Positions 7,584-16,127 are shown, numbered from the stretch's first letter. The stretch: 52,456 bases of DNA from Gemmatimonadota bacterium (GCA_016194585.1 JACQBG010000048.1:1-52456); one strand, 5' to 3'. The notes: generated by a model not told the origin, from the letters alone. Translations and numbers: made by a program.

Positions 7584-9458
7584 ATGCACCGCACCGACCG
7601 ACGCACACAGACGATCGTCCTCACGGTACTGCTCCTCGCCGGCTGCAGCCGCGCCGCGGCACCGTCCCTGACAAGCACCCCGGCGAGCGCGCCCGCCGAC
7701 GCGGCCTTCCGCGAGCTGACGGCCGACCAGCAGGTCGCGCAGGCGCTCAGCCGCCTCACCTTCGGCGCGCGCCCAGGCGAGGCGCAGCGGGTGCGCGCGA
7801 TGGGCGTCGACCAGTGGATCGACCTCCAGCTCCATCCTGAGCGCATCGCCGACCCGTCCGCCGAGTCGTTCTTCGCGGCGTACGAGGTGTACCACAGCAC
7901 ACCGGCCGAGCTCGACGAGCGGCACCCGCGCCCGCAGACCGTGCTGAACCAGCTCGGCAAGGCGGGCAACCGCGCGAACCGCTCGGCCGCCGACAGCGCC
8001 CGCCTCCGCGAACTGGCGCAGGGGCAGCGCCGCATGATCAGCGAACTGCAAGGGGGACGGGTCGCCCGCGCGCTCGTCTCGGAGCGCGAGCTGCAGGAGG
8101 TCATGACGGACTTCTGGCTCAACCACTTCAACGTCTATCTGCAGAAGGGGCCGCCCGAGCACTATCTGCTCGCCCAGTACGAGAACGACGTCATCCGTCC
8201 GAACGCGCTCGGCAAGTTCCGCACGCTGCTGGGCGCGGTGGCGAAGAGTCCCGCGATGCTCTTCTATCTCGACAACTGGGAGAGCCAGGCCGACAGCAAC
8301 CGGCCGCGGCTGAACGCCCAGGGGCGCGTCGCCGGGAACATGACGCCGCAGCAGGCCCAGCGCGCGCTCGAACGACGACTCCGGGAGGGGCAGCCGCTCC
8401 CGCCCGGCGTGACCCCGCAGAACGTGCAGCAGCTCGTGGCGAACCAGCGCCGCCGCGGCCTCAACGAGAACTACGGGCGTGAGCTGCTCGAGCTGCACAC
8501 CCTCGGCGTGGATGGCGGCTACACGCAGGCCGACGTCATCGCGGCGGCGCGTGCGCTCACCGGGTGGACGATCAAGCGCCCCCCCGTCGGCGCCTTCACC
8601 TTCAACCCGCAGATGCACGACGCGGGCGAGAAGGTGCTGCTCGGCCACACGCTCAGGGCCGGGCGCGGCATCGAGGATGGCGAGGAGGTGCTCGACATCG
8701 TGGCGCGCCATCCGTCGACGGCGCGCTACATCGCCACCAAACTCGCCCGCCGGTTCGTGAGCGACACGCCCCCGGGCGCCCTCGTCGAGCGCGCCGCGGC
8801 GACGTTCACGCGCACCGACGGCGACATCCGCGAGGTGGTGCGCACGATCGTGACGAGCCCCGAGTTCTTCGCGCGGGCGGCGTACCGGGCCAAGGTGAAG
8901 TCGCCGTTCGAGGTCGTGGTGAGCGCGCTGCGCGCCCTCGGCGCAAGCCCCGACACGTCGCCGCGCACGGCCGCGCTCGTCGCCCTCCTCGGACAGCCGA
9001 TCTACGGGCACATGGCGCCGAACGGCTGGCCCGAGACCGGCGACCAGTGGATGAACACCGGCGCGATCCTCAACCGCATCAACTTCGGGATCGCCGTCGC
9101 GGCGAACCGCGTGCCGGGCGCCTCGGCGCTCACCTGGCCGGGAGCCGAAGCGCTGCGCGACGCGCCGCTCGACCAGCAGGTGGACGGCGTCGTGCGCGCA
9201 CTGCTCGGCGGCGAGGCGTCGCCCGAGACGCGCGCCATCCTGACGAGCGGCGAGAACCCGTTCGCGCAGACGGCGCGCGACACCAACGTCGAACCGAGTG
9301 CGGCGATGACGCCCCCGCCGCCGCCGGGACTCCCCGGCGGCACGCCCCCCGACCCGGCCGCCGCCGCGCAGCGACTGCTGCAACGGCTGCCGCTGCTGAA
9401 GGGACTTCCGCAGATCGTGGGGCTGGCCATCGGCTCCCCCGAGTTCCAGAGGAGATGA
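7584..9458 (+). CDS. DUF1800 family lipoprotein
   Basis: A 624-residue exported protein. The N-terminus MHRTDRRTQTIVLTVLLLAGC ends in a lipobox (LLAGC), so the mature protein should be lipid-anchored. DUF1800 landmarks are ALSRLTFGARPGEAQRV, MTDFWLNHFNVYL, RGLNENYGRELLELHTLGVD and YTQADVIAAARALTGWT. A proline-rich linker (PPPPPGLPGGTPPDPA) precedes the C-terminal helix. ATG 7584 is chosen over 7533 because GAGGA precedes it and it gives a clean signal peptide. The function is unknown; the family is almost always encoded next to DUF1501, as here (4 bases apart). Confidence 0.93.
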   Translation: MHRTDRRTQTIVLTVLLLAGCSRAAAPSLTSTPASAPADAAFRELTADQQVAQALSRLTFGARPGEAQRVRAMGVDQWIDLQLHPERIADPSAESFFAAYEVYHSTPAELDERHPRPQTVLNQLGKAGNRANRSAADSARLRELAQGQRRMISELQGGRVARALVSERELQEVMTDFWLNHFNVYLQKGPPEHYLLAQYENDVIRPNALGKFRTLLGAVAKSPAMLFYLDNWESQADSNRPRLNAQGRVAGNMTPQQAQRALERRLREGQPLPPGVTPQNVQQLVANQRRRGLNENYGRELLELHTLGVDGGYTQADVIAAARALTGWTIKRPPVGAFTFNPQMHDAGEKVLLGHTLRAGRGIEDGEEVLDIVARHPSTARYIATKLARRFVSDTPPGALVERAAATFTRTDGDIREVVRTIVTSPEFFARAAYRAKVKSPFEVVVSALRALGASPDTSPRTAALVALLGQPIYGHMAPNGWPETGDQWMNTGAILNRINFGIAVAANRVPGASALTWPGAEALRDAPLDQQVDGVVRALLGGEASPETRAILTSGENPFAQTARDTNVEPSAAMTPPPPPGLPGGTPPDPAAAAQRLLQRLPLLKGLPQIVGLAIGSPEFQRR

Positions 9459-9462
9459 TCGC

Positions 9463-10722
9463 ATGACGATGCCTCGCCGCTACTTCCTCAAGTCGGGCGC
9501 GATCGCGCTCGCGACGATGGGGCTCAGTCCGTCGTTCCTGCGCCGCACCGTGTTCGCCATGGAACTCCCCGCCGCCGCCAAGGGGAAGGTGCTGATCTGC
9601 CTGTTCCAGCGCGGCGCCGCCGACGCGCTCAACATCGTCGTGCCGTTCGGCGACCGCTGGTACCGGCAGCTCCGCCCGAGCATCGCGATCCCCGAGCCGC
9701 TGCGCGGCCAGGGGACGGCCGCCGCGCTCGACCTCGACGGCTTCTTCGGGCTGCACCCGTCGCTCGCGCCGCTCAAGCCGCTGTGGGACCGCGGGCTGCT
9801 CGCGCCCATCCACGCGGTCGGGAGCCCGAGCAGCACGCGGTCGCACTTCGACGCGCAGGACTACATGGAGAGCGGCACCCCCGACGTGAAGTCCACCGCG
9901 GACGGGTGGCTCAACCGGTACCTCGCGACCAGCGGCACGTGCGAGGCGAACTGCGCGCCGACCCCGTTCCGCGCCGTGGCCATGACGCAGCAGACGCCGC
10001 GCATGCTCGAGGGCGCCGCGCCGACCGTGGCCATGAACTCGCTCGAGGAGTTCTCGGTGCGCGGCGGCGGCGACCAGGTGACGCGGCTCGAGGCGCTCTA
10101 CCGCACGGGGTCGGCCGACGTCGTCCACGGCGCCGGCAAGGACATGTTCGAGGCGGTGAAGATGCTCAAGTCGGCGAACCCGCTGCAGTACCAGCCGCAG
10201 AACGGGGCGACGTATCCCCGCACGCCGTTCGGCAACCATCTCCGGCAGATCGCCCAGCTCATCAAGAGCAACGTCGGTCTCGAGGTCGCCTTCGCCGACG
10301 TCGGGGGGTGGGATACGCACGTGAACCAGGGCGCCGTGCAGGGGCAGCTCGCCCAGCGCCTCGACGACTTCGCGAGCTCCATCGCGGCGCTCACGGCGGA
10401 CCTCGGCGACCGGATGGAGGACGTGGTGATCCTCACGATGAGCGAGTTCGGGCGCATGGCGAAGCAGAACGGCAACGGCGGCACCGACCACGGCCACGCC
10501 GGCGCGATGTTCGCGATCGGCGGCGCGGTGAAGGGGCGCAAGGTGTACGGCCGCTGGCCCGGCCTCGCGCCGGAGCAGTTGTACGAGGGGCGCGACCTCG
10601 CGCTGACGACGGACTTCCGGACCGTGTTCGCCGAAGTGACACGCGCCCACCTCGGCGCCACGCGCCTCGACGCGATGTTCCCGGGGTTCACGCCGACCGA
10701 CCGGCTCGGCCTGCTCGGGTAG
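9463..10722 (+). CDS. DUF1501 family protein, Tat-exported
   Basis: A 419-residue protein with a twin-arginine leader (RRYFLKSGAIALATMGLS). The fold expected for DUF1501 is alkaline-phosphatase/sulfatase-like; visible conserved pieces are LFQRGAADALN, FADVGGWDTHVNQG and TMSEFGRMAKQNGNGGTDHGHAG, the last rich in likely metal ligands. GGAG at 9451-9454 overlaps the end of the DUF1800 gene, so the two are coupled and probably act together at the cell envelope. The substrate is unknown. A second ATG at 9469 directly before the RR pair is an alternative start. Confidence 0.93.
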   Translation: MTMPRRYFLKSGAIALATMGLSPSFLRRTVFAMELPAAAKGKVLICLFQRGAADALNIVVPFGDRWYRQLRPSIAIPEPLRGQGTAAALDLDGFFGLHPSLAPLKPLWDRGLLAPIHAVGSPSSTRSHFDAQDYMESGTPDVKSTADGWLNRYLATSGTCEANCAPTPFRAVAMTQQTPRMLEGAAPTVAMNSLEEFSVRGGGDQVTRLEALYRTGSADVVHGAGKDMFEAVKMLKSANPLQYQPQNGATYPRTPFGNHLRQIAQLIKSNVGLEVAFADVGGWDTHVNQGAVQGQLAQRLDDFASSIAALTADLGDRMEDVVILTMSEFGRMAKQNGNGGTDHGHAGAMFAIGGAVKGRKVYGRWPGLAPEQLYEGRDLALTTDFRTVFAEVTRAHLGATRLDAMFPGFTPTDRLGLLG

Positions 10723-10744
10723 CGCGCGTCGTTGCCGGACGACC

Positions 10745-10772
10745 CCCGCGCCGCCTCCCCGTGCGGCGCGGG
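10745..10772 (+). terminator. Hairpin after the DUF1501 gene
   Basis: A 10-bp perfect GC stem (CCCGCGCCGC and complement) with an 8-nt loop begins 22 bases after the DUF1501 stop. The following bases, CGTCTGTGCTTCGTCG, are only mildly T-rich, so efficiency is uncertain. Confidence 0.55.
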
Positions 10773-10813
10773 CGTCTGTGCTTCGTCGCGTCACTCGTCG
10801 CGATGCGCCCCGT

Positions 10814-10819
10814 TATTTT
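10814..10819 (+). promoter_or_regulatory. TATTTT -10-like element, start codon 5 nt downstream
   Basis: TATTTT in an otherwise GC-rich stretch ends 5 nt before the GTG of the deacetylase gene, with no room for a leader or an upstream ribosome site. If it is a promoter the mRNA would be leaderless or nearly so. Confidence 0.45.
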
Positions 10820-10824
10820 GCGGG

Positions 10825-11748
10825 GTGACCACACATCGACTCTTCCCGCTCGCCGCGCTCCTGCTCGCCGCGGCACCACTCGTGGCGCAGCCCGCGCCCG
10901 CGCGTGCGCCGAATCCTCACGGCCGCATCCCCATCCTCGAATACCACCTCATCGCCGACAAGGACAGCCGGTGGGGGCGCGCCGCGGAGCACTTCCGGCG
11001 CGATCTGGAACTGCTCTACGCGCGCGGCTACCGGCCGATCACCGTCGCACAGCTCGTCGACGGCAAGTTCGACATCCCCGCCGGCACGTCGCCGGTGGTG
11101 TTCACGTTCGACGATTCGTCGCCCGGGCAATTCCGCTACATCGAGAAGGACGGCAAGCTCGAGATCGACCCCAACAGCGCGGTCGGGATCTGGCTCGCCT
11201 TCAACAAGATGCACCCCGACTGGGGGAAGCGCGCGACGTTCTGCCTGCTGCCGGGCGCCGCGGCCGGGCACGCGTTCTTCGGCGACAGGAACATCGACGG
11301 CCAGAAGACCGCCTGGCGGATGCAGAAGGTGAAGTTCCTCGCCGAGCAGGGGTTCGAGCTGTGCAACCACACGCTGTGGCACGCGAACCTCGCCAAGTAC
11401 AGCGACGCGGTGGTGCAGGAGCAGATCGCGCGCGGCGTGATGGCGATCGACTCGGCGGTCGCGGGCTACAAGGTGCGGACGTTCGCGCTGCCACTCGGCA
11501 TCTGGCCGAAGGACCGTGCGTTGGCGAAGCGCGGGGTGTGGCGCGACAAGAAGAGCGGGCGCGAGGTGCAGTACGACTTCGACGCCATCCTCGAGGTCTC
11601 GGGGCCGCCGTCGCACGCGCCGTCGGACCCGAAGTTCAATGCGCTCTCGCTGCCGAGAATACAGGTAGTGGGGATGGAGCTCGAGAAGACGCTGGACGAG
11701 CTGGAGAAGAAGGGGGAGCGGTACGTCGCCGGTCCCGCGTCGAAGTAG
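10825..11748 (+). CDS. Secreted polysaccharide deacetylase (NodB-like)
   Basis: A 307-residue exported protein with a signal peptide (HRLFPLAALLLAAAPLVAQ). The NodB fold shows motif 1 as FTFDDSS, where a canonical enzyme has TFDDG, and motif 2 as CNHTLWHANL with the His-x3-His metal pair. It should remove acetyl groups from an N- or O-acetylated polysaccharide in the periplasm or wall; the substrate is unknown. GTG 10825 is chosen because the frame upstream of it is Arg/Cys-rich and reaches back into the terminator. It lies downstream of the DUF1800/DUF1501 pair but has its own likely promoter. Confidence 0.88.
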   Translation: MTTHRLFPLAALLLAAAPLVAQPAPARAPNPHGRIPILEYHLIADKDSRWGRAAEHFRRDLELLYARGYRPITVAQLVDGKFDIPAGTSPVVFTFDDSSPGQFRYIEKDGKLEIDPNSAVGIWLAFNKMHPDWGKRATFCLLPGAAAGHAFFGDRNIDGQKTAWRMQKVKFLAEQGFELCNHTLWHANLAKYSDAVVQEQIARGVMAIDSAVAGYKVRTFALPLGIWPKDRALAKRGVWRDKKSGREVQYDFDAILEVSGPPSHAPSDPKFNALSLPRIQVVGMELEKTLDELEKKGERYVAGPASK

Positions 11749-11886
11749 GGGAGTGGCAGCGGTTTGGGAGTCTTGTGGGGAGGGCCGGCGCCGTGCGTCA
11801 CGTGTCGCAATTATGTCGCCTAAGTTGCGTAACGGCGCGGGGTTGGTCAGGTTGTTCGAAACGCCTGCCTTGAGGGACAGACGCTC

Positions 11887-13140
11887 TTGAACCGTCCGCG
11901 ACGCGCTGCACCGACGCTGCGACATCTCCCGTTCTTCGAGGAGCTCGCGCGTCATGAGGAAGGGTCGACCGACGCGCGCTACGCGACGGCCGGCCTCCTG
12001 ATCATGCGGTTGCTCGACCACTGGGAGCTCGCCGGCTCGCAGATGGTGGCGCCCGAATCGGTGAGCGTGCGCGCCGTGCGCGAGGCGATCATGGCGCTGC
12101 CGGCGGGCGATGCGGTGCGCGAGTGCCTGCTGGGCACGGTGAACACGCTGCAGACGTTGCACGAAGTGGATGTGCACCCGGTGCTGCCGCGGTTGTTCGC
12201 GTACGCGAAGCTGCTGGAGCGTCGCGGCGAGCACGCGATGGGGGCGGATGTCTACGAGTCGATCACGCAGCGGGCGAGCGAGGCGTTCGACGGGGATCTG
12301 CTGATCGACGCGTATCTTCGCTTCGCATTCTGCCGCCGTATCATCGGCGCTTTCGAGGTTGCCGAAGAGGCCTATGCGATGGCCGGACGCATCGCAAAGC
12401 GAGGCGGACAAACCGAGCGTGTGCTTCGCGCGCGCTCTGGTCTCGCCAACGTAGCGATCGCGCGCGGCAACCTGCCGAAGGCCGAGACGATGTATCTGGA
12501 GATTGCCGAGGAGTCCGCCGCAGCGGGACTTCTTGAACTCCGAGCCAGCTCGCTACACACGCTCGGCTCCATTACGTACAAGCGCGGATTCCCTGCCAAG
12601 GCCCTTCGGATGGTGCGCGAGGCACTGAGCATCACGAACGATCCGCTCGAGCGCGAGCGCGTGCTGCAGACCATGGGCGCACTGTTGATTCCACTCGAAA
12701 GATTCGACGCTGCCCGCGATGCGCTCAAGTTGGTGGACGCCATCGCGCTTTCCGAGGAAGTTCGAAGCGCCGCTCGCATCGGCCTCGTCTGCGTCGCCGG
12801 GCGAAGCGGCGATCGCAAGGAGTTCGTCGACGCGCTAGCGCGCGTAGAAGGGCGGTCGATGAACGTCGAGGATCGCGCCAACCTCTTCATCGAGAGCGCT
12901 CGTGGCTATCAGCGTTTCGGGGAATTCGAACATGCGAACGCCCTCTTGGAGAGCGCTCGCATGTTCGCCGAAGCCAACGGTCTGAACCGATCGGTGTTCG
13001 AAGTAGAGGCGATGGCGACCGATCTGGCGGCGCAGATCGCGCACGCGCGGGCGGAAGCCGCAGCAGATTCGGAAGTGGAGACCACGTTTACGGAGGTCGA
13101 GCACGACCTACGCAAGCTCACCGCCGAATTCGCCCTCTGA
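11887..13140 (+). CDS. TPR-repeat protein, 417 residues
   Basis: An all-helical protein built from tandem tetratricopeptide-like repeats from about residue 100 to 385 (for example RRGEHAMGADVYESI, ARGNLPKAETMYLEI, FGEFEHANALLESA). No signal peptide or enzymatic domain was seen, so a scaffold or regulatory role is likely. Start is TTG 11887, with GAGGGA upstream; no better start exists in frame. Base composition changes inside the gene: the first 400 bases are as GC-rich as the neighbours, whereas 12300-13100 is visibly lower. It runs convergently towards the small lipoprotein gene. Confidence 0.8.
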   Translation: MNRPRRAAPTLRHLPFFEELARHEEGSTDARYATAGLLIMRLLDHWELAGSQMVAPESVSVRAVREAIMALPAGDAVRECLLGTVNTLQTLHEVDVHPVLPRLFAYAKLLERRGEHAMGADVYESITQRASEAFDGDLLIDAYLRFAFCRRIIGAFEVAEEAYAMAGRIAKRGGQTERVLRARSGLANVAIARGNLPKAETMYLEIAEESAAAGLLELRASSLHTLGSITYKRGFPAKALRMVREALSITNDPLERERVLQTMGALLIPLERFDAARDALKLVDAIALSEEVRSAARIGLVCVAGRSGDRKEFVDALARVEGRSMNVEDRANLFIESARGYQRFGEFEHANALLESARMFAEANGLNRSVFEVEAMATDLAAQIAHARAEAAADSEVETTFTEVEHDLRKLTAEFAL

Positions 13141-13161
13141 GCTTCAGTTCGAAGTACCTGG

Positions 13162-13296
13162 TCAGCAGATGTTGTTGCTTCCCGACACCGGCACGTCCGG
13201 CGAGCAAGCCTTGGCCGGCGCGGTCGGCGACGAGCAGGCGGCGACGAGAAGGGCAGCGGTGGACACCAGGAGCGTGATCGAGCGGCGGATCGACAT
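13162..13296 (-). CDS. Small Cys-containing lipoprotein, 44 residues
   Basis: A short open frame with ATG at 13296 and TGA at 13164-13162. It encodes a positively charged start (MSIRRS), a hydrophobic core and a lipobox LVAAC (Cys21), then a 23-residue mature part with Cys31 and a C-terminal Cys44 (ending SGSNNIC). GAGG lies 8-11 nt before the ATG. Signal-peptide structure this complete is unlikely by chance in a 68% GC non-coding strip. It sits between the TPR gene (convergent) and the AraC-like regulator (divergent). The function is unknown: a tiny lipoprotein, or the precursor of a secreted peptide. Confidence 0.7.
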   Translation of the reverse strand: MSIRRSITLLVSTAALLVAACSSPTAPAKACSPDVPVSGSNNIC

Positions 13297-13463
13297 TGTG
13301 TTAGCCTCGCGTGGTTGACCGGACGGGGTGTGAGGTGCAAGCTACGTGAGCCGGACGTGGACCATTACCGGCCTTTTGTGCCAAAAAACCCCCACTTCGT
13401 GCCACACCCAGTCTCATTCTGACCCCTTTCGTCCCCCGTTCGGTGGTTCGCTGACCAGCCCTG

Positions 13464-14318
13464 ATGCACGTCGCCGCCTGCCTCCAACCCGCTAAGCTCG
13501 CACGCCTCCAAGGCGCGGCGGGGGACCGGCATCGACTGTTCGTCGCCCTCGACTGGGCGCACGCCGACATCATCATCCGGCGCCAACCGGTCGACGTTCT
13601 CGTCGTCGACCCGCAGTTCGCCAGTGCCGGCGAGCCCCGCACCGAGAGCATCCGGCGGGTGCGCGACCGCTATCGCGCCCTCCCGATGATCGTCTACTCC
13701 GTGCTCGCGGCGCAGACGCTCCTGCCCCTCGTCGAGTTGGGGCGCGAAGGGCTGGAACAGCTCATCCTCTACGGCCTCGACGACGACCCGCAGCACATCC
13801 GGGAGGCGCTCGAGCGGCAGCCGGGGATCGTCCTCTCGGAGCGCCTCGTCGCACGGCTGCGCACCCCGCTCGGACGGGTCACGCCGGCCATCGGTGACGC
13901 CGTCGAGCGTCTCATCCGCAACCCGGCCGCGTTCCGCGGCGTGCCCGACATCGTCGACGCGGCGGGGGTGCCGCGCCGCTCGCTCTACCGGCACCTCGAG
14001 CGCGCCGGCTTCGTGTCGCCGCGCGAGTTGCTCGCCGGCGCGCGCCTGCTCCGCGCCTACGCCTTCCTGCGTCAGCCGACGTATTCGCTGGACCTTGTAG
14101 CGTCGCACCTTCGGTTCACCGACGCCGAGGCGATGACCTACGCGATGAAGAGCGCGGTCGGGATCACGCCGGCCCGGGCCCGCGACCGGCTGGCCCCGGA
14201 CGAGTTCGTGGCGCGACTCGCCGCGCACCTCTGTCCGCCCGGGGAGCTGGACGACGGATCGCTCGAACACGAGGCGCCGGCCGCGCGCGCCGACACCGGT
14301 GGGTCGTTCGATGCCTGA
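13464..14318 (+). CDS. AraC-family regulator with a receiver-like N-terminal domain
   Basis: A 284-residue DNA-binding protein. Residues 1-120 look like a degenerate receiver fold (VDVLVVDPQF at 43-52, then LPMIVYS) without the usual acidic pair and lysine. Residues about 155-250 form the double helix-turn-helix of AraC proteins: VPDIVDAAGVPRRSLYRHLE and YSLDLVASHLRFTDAEAMTY, followed by GITPARAR. The last 8 bases overlap the start of the receiver gene downstream, so they are co-expressed. It starts 167 bases from, and divergent to, the small lipoprotein gene, a plausible target. It may act without phosphorylation. Confidence 0.82.
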   Translation: MHVAACLQPAKLARLQGAAGDRHRLFVALDWAHADIIIRRQPVDVLVVDPQFASAGEPRTESIRRVRDRYRALPMIVYSVLAAQTLLPLVELGREGLEQLILYGLDDDPQHIREALERQPGIVLSERLVARLRTPLGRVTPAIGDAVERLIRNPAAFRGVPDIVDAAGVPRRSLYRHLERAGFVSPRELLAGARLLRAYAFLRQPTYSLDLVASHLRFTDAEAMTYAMKSAVGITPARARDRLAPDEFVARLAAHLCPPGELDDGSLEHEAPAARADTGGSFDA

Positions 14319-14721
14319 TTCGCTCGGCACGGTGCCGGCGGCGCGCGTGCTCATCGTCGACGACGAGCCGGCGATCTGCAGCGCGCTCTCGCACCTCCTG
14401 CGACGCGCCGGCTTCGACCCCGTGATCGCGCTGGGTCCGCCCGAAGCGGAGCTGCTGCTCTCGGCGGGCATCGACGCGATGGTGCTCGACTTGCGCATGC
14501 CGCACATGCGCGGCGACGTGTTCTTCTACCTGGCGACGGCGCGCTTCCCGCATCTCCGGCGCCGCACGCTGTTCATCACCGGCGACATCACGAGCGACGC
14601 CGAGCGGATGATCACGCACACGGGGTGCGCCTATCTGGAGAAGCCGTTCCAGAACGCGGAGCTGATCGCGGCATTGCGGCGGTTCTTCCCGCAACCCGAG
14701 GCGCGCGAGGTGGCGCGCTGA
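14311..14721 (+). CDS. Single-domain response regulator
   Basis: A 136-residue stand-alone receiver. Acidic pair D17/D18 (LIVDDEP), phospho-acceptor D60 (MVLDLRMP), conserved Thr in FITGD and lysine in LEKPF (K111) are all present. There is no output domain, so it would signal through a partner such as a kinase or the neighbouring DHp-only protein. ATG 14311 lies inside the last codons of the AraC-like gene; a GTG 12 bases earlier in frame is an alternative. Confidence 0.9.
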   Translation: MPDSLGTVPAARVLIVDDEPAICSALSHLLRRAGFDPVIALGPPEAELLLSAGIDAMVLDLRMPHMRGDVFFYLATARFPHLRRRTLFITGDITSDAERMITHTGCAYLEKPFQNAELIAALRRFFPQPEAREVAR

Positions 14722-14736
14722 GGCGCCGCGCCGCGA

Positions 14737-15342
14737 TCAGCCGCGCGCGGCGCGGAGCGCGTCGAGCGCCTGCTCGAGCGCGATGCGCTGGGCGGGCTGC
14801 GTCGCGACGGCGAGCAGCGCCTCGTACGTGCCGATGGCCGTCTTGAGCGCCACCGGGTCATCCTCGGCGCCGGCGAGCGCGGCCGCATTGTCGGCGAGGT
14901 TGACCTTCGCCAGGAGGTCGTCGGGAAAGCGCTGCACGACCTGCTGCCACCGTGTGACGCGCCCGCGCGGGGTCGGTTCGGTGAGCGCCCAGAGGTGCCA
15001 GCCGGCGCGGTTCGTGGGATCGGCGGCGATGGCGCGCGACGCGAGGGCACCGACGACGTCGGGGCCGCGCCCGGTGAGCCAGTACGCGTTGGCGAGGCCG
15101 ATGAGGGCGCGCACATGGTCGGGCTCGCGCTCGACGACGACCTCGAAGATGGGACCCGCGACCTCGTGAAGCTCGCGGTATTCCTCGGCAGCCGCGACGA
15201 GCTCGCCGGTGGGCGACTCCTGCGCCAAGCGCGTCACGCGCTCGAGCAGTCGCGGCACGTCGCCCCGTTGCCGATATTCCTTCACGATCGCGTCGAGGGC
15301 GGCGCGCACGCTCTGTCCGCCGGCCGGTGGTGGGATGGTCAT
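14737..15342 (-). CDS. TPR-like helical protein, 201 residues
   Basis: A soluble, Ala-rich helical protein with TPR-like repeats between about residues 65 and 165 (EREPDHVRALIGLANAYWLT, AADPTNRAGWHLWAL, FPDDLLAKVNLADNAAAL). No catalytic motif or export signal. It is convergent with the receiver gene (stops 15 bases apart) and divergent from the DHp protein at 15387. The ATG is 8 nt downstream of a TAGATT element and has no Shine-Dalgarno sequence. Probably an assembly or interaction protein; the specific role is not visible. Confidence 0.75.
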   Translation of the reverse strand: MTIPPPAGGQSVRAALDAIVKEYRQRGDVPRLLERVTRLAQESPTGELVAAAEEYRELHEVAGPIFEVVVEREPDHVRALIGLANAYWLTGRGPDVVGALASRAIAADPTNRAGWHLWALTEPTPRGRVTRWQQVVQRFPDDLLAKVNLADNAAALAGAEDDPVALKTAIGTYEALLAVATQPAQRIALEQALDALRAARG

Positions 15343-15350
15343 CGACGTGG

Positions 15351-15356
15351 AATCTA
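15351..15356 (-). promoter_or_regulatory. TAGATT -10-like element 8 nt before a start codon
   Basis: On the minus strand TAGATTCC stands 8 nt before the ATG of the TPR-like gene. The octamer is identical to that before nadB. The spacing leaves at most one or two leader bases if transcription starts at the usual distance. Confidence 0.55.
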
Positions 15357-15386
15357 GAGGGGCCGCGCGGCGGCGGGAGCGGTGCC

Positions 15387-15989
15387 ATGAACACGAACGG
15401 GCGGGTGCTGGTCCTGAGCGACGACGCCGCGTTCGCGGCGTCCGCGTGCGGCATCCTTCTGGCGCAGCTCCCGGCGGCCTCGTGCGAGGCGCTCACGCCC
15501 GACAGGATCCGGGCCAATCCTGATTCGGCGGCGGTCGTGCTCGACGGCCGCGGCGACACCCCGACGGCGCTCGAGCGCGCCCGGCTCTATCGGGCGATGG
15601 GGTACGGCGGGGCCCTCGTCATCATCGGCGTGGCGGACGACGATCAGCGCGCGACGGCGGCGCAGCTCGGCAACGCGTTCGTCGCGGTCGAGGCGATGGC
15701 GAGCGAGCTGGTGCCGCGGCTCGCCGAGGGCGTGCAGGACGCCGCGTCGCCGTTCGGCGAGCAACTGCGCCGCGCGCGGCGTCTCGTCGCGGCGGGGGAG
15801 CTCGCGCTCAAGCTGCAGCATGCGCTGAACAACCCGTTGGCCGCGATCCTCGCCGAATCGCAGCTCCTGCAACTCGACGCGACCGACGCGGAGCAGCGGG
15901 CGGCGCTCGACCGGATCGTGGCGATGTGCCGCCGGATGGTGGAGTTGTTGCGCGGACTCGACGGCGTGGGGGAGCGGAAGCCGGCGTAG
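15387..15989 (+). CDS. Receiver-like protein with histidine-kinase DHp box but no ATPase domain
   Basis: A 200-residue protein. The N-terminal ~115 residues resemble a degenerate receiver (VLVLSDDAAFA, VVLDGRGD). Residues 135-190 are a HisKA-type dimerisation helix pair with the phospho-histidine box LQHALNNPLAAI (His145), close to the HExxNPLA box of sensor kinases. The gene stops where the catalytic HATPase domain would begin; no N, G1 or G2 box follows in any frame before rho. It could be a phosphotransfer or phosphatase partner for the receiver protein at 14311, or a degraded kinase. ATG 15387 has GGGAG upstream. Confidence 0.72.
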   Translation: MNTNGRVLVLSDDAAFAASACGILLAQLPAASCEALTPDRIRANPDSAAVVLDGRGDTPTALERARLYRAMGYGGALVIIGVADDDQRATAAQLGNAFVAVEAMASELVPRLAEGVQDAASPFGEQLRRARRLVAAGELALKLQHALNNPLAAILAESQLLQLDATDAEQRAALDRIVAMCRRMVELLRGLDGVGERKPA

Positions 15990-16127
15990 CCGGATCCCAC
16001 CGGTGGGGTGGGAAGGGTTGCGCGAACGGCGGGATGGCGACATACTCAAGCCGTCGCCCCGCCCACCGCAGCACGGGCCGAGGGGAAGCTAGGTCGCCGG
16101 ATCGCGCGTGAGTTTGCCGCGAGAGTC

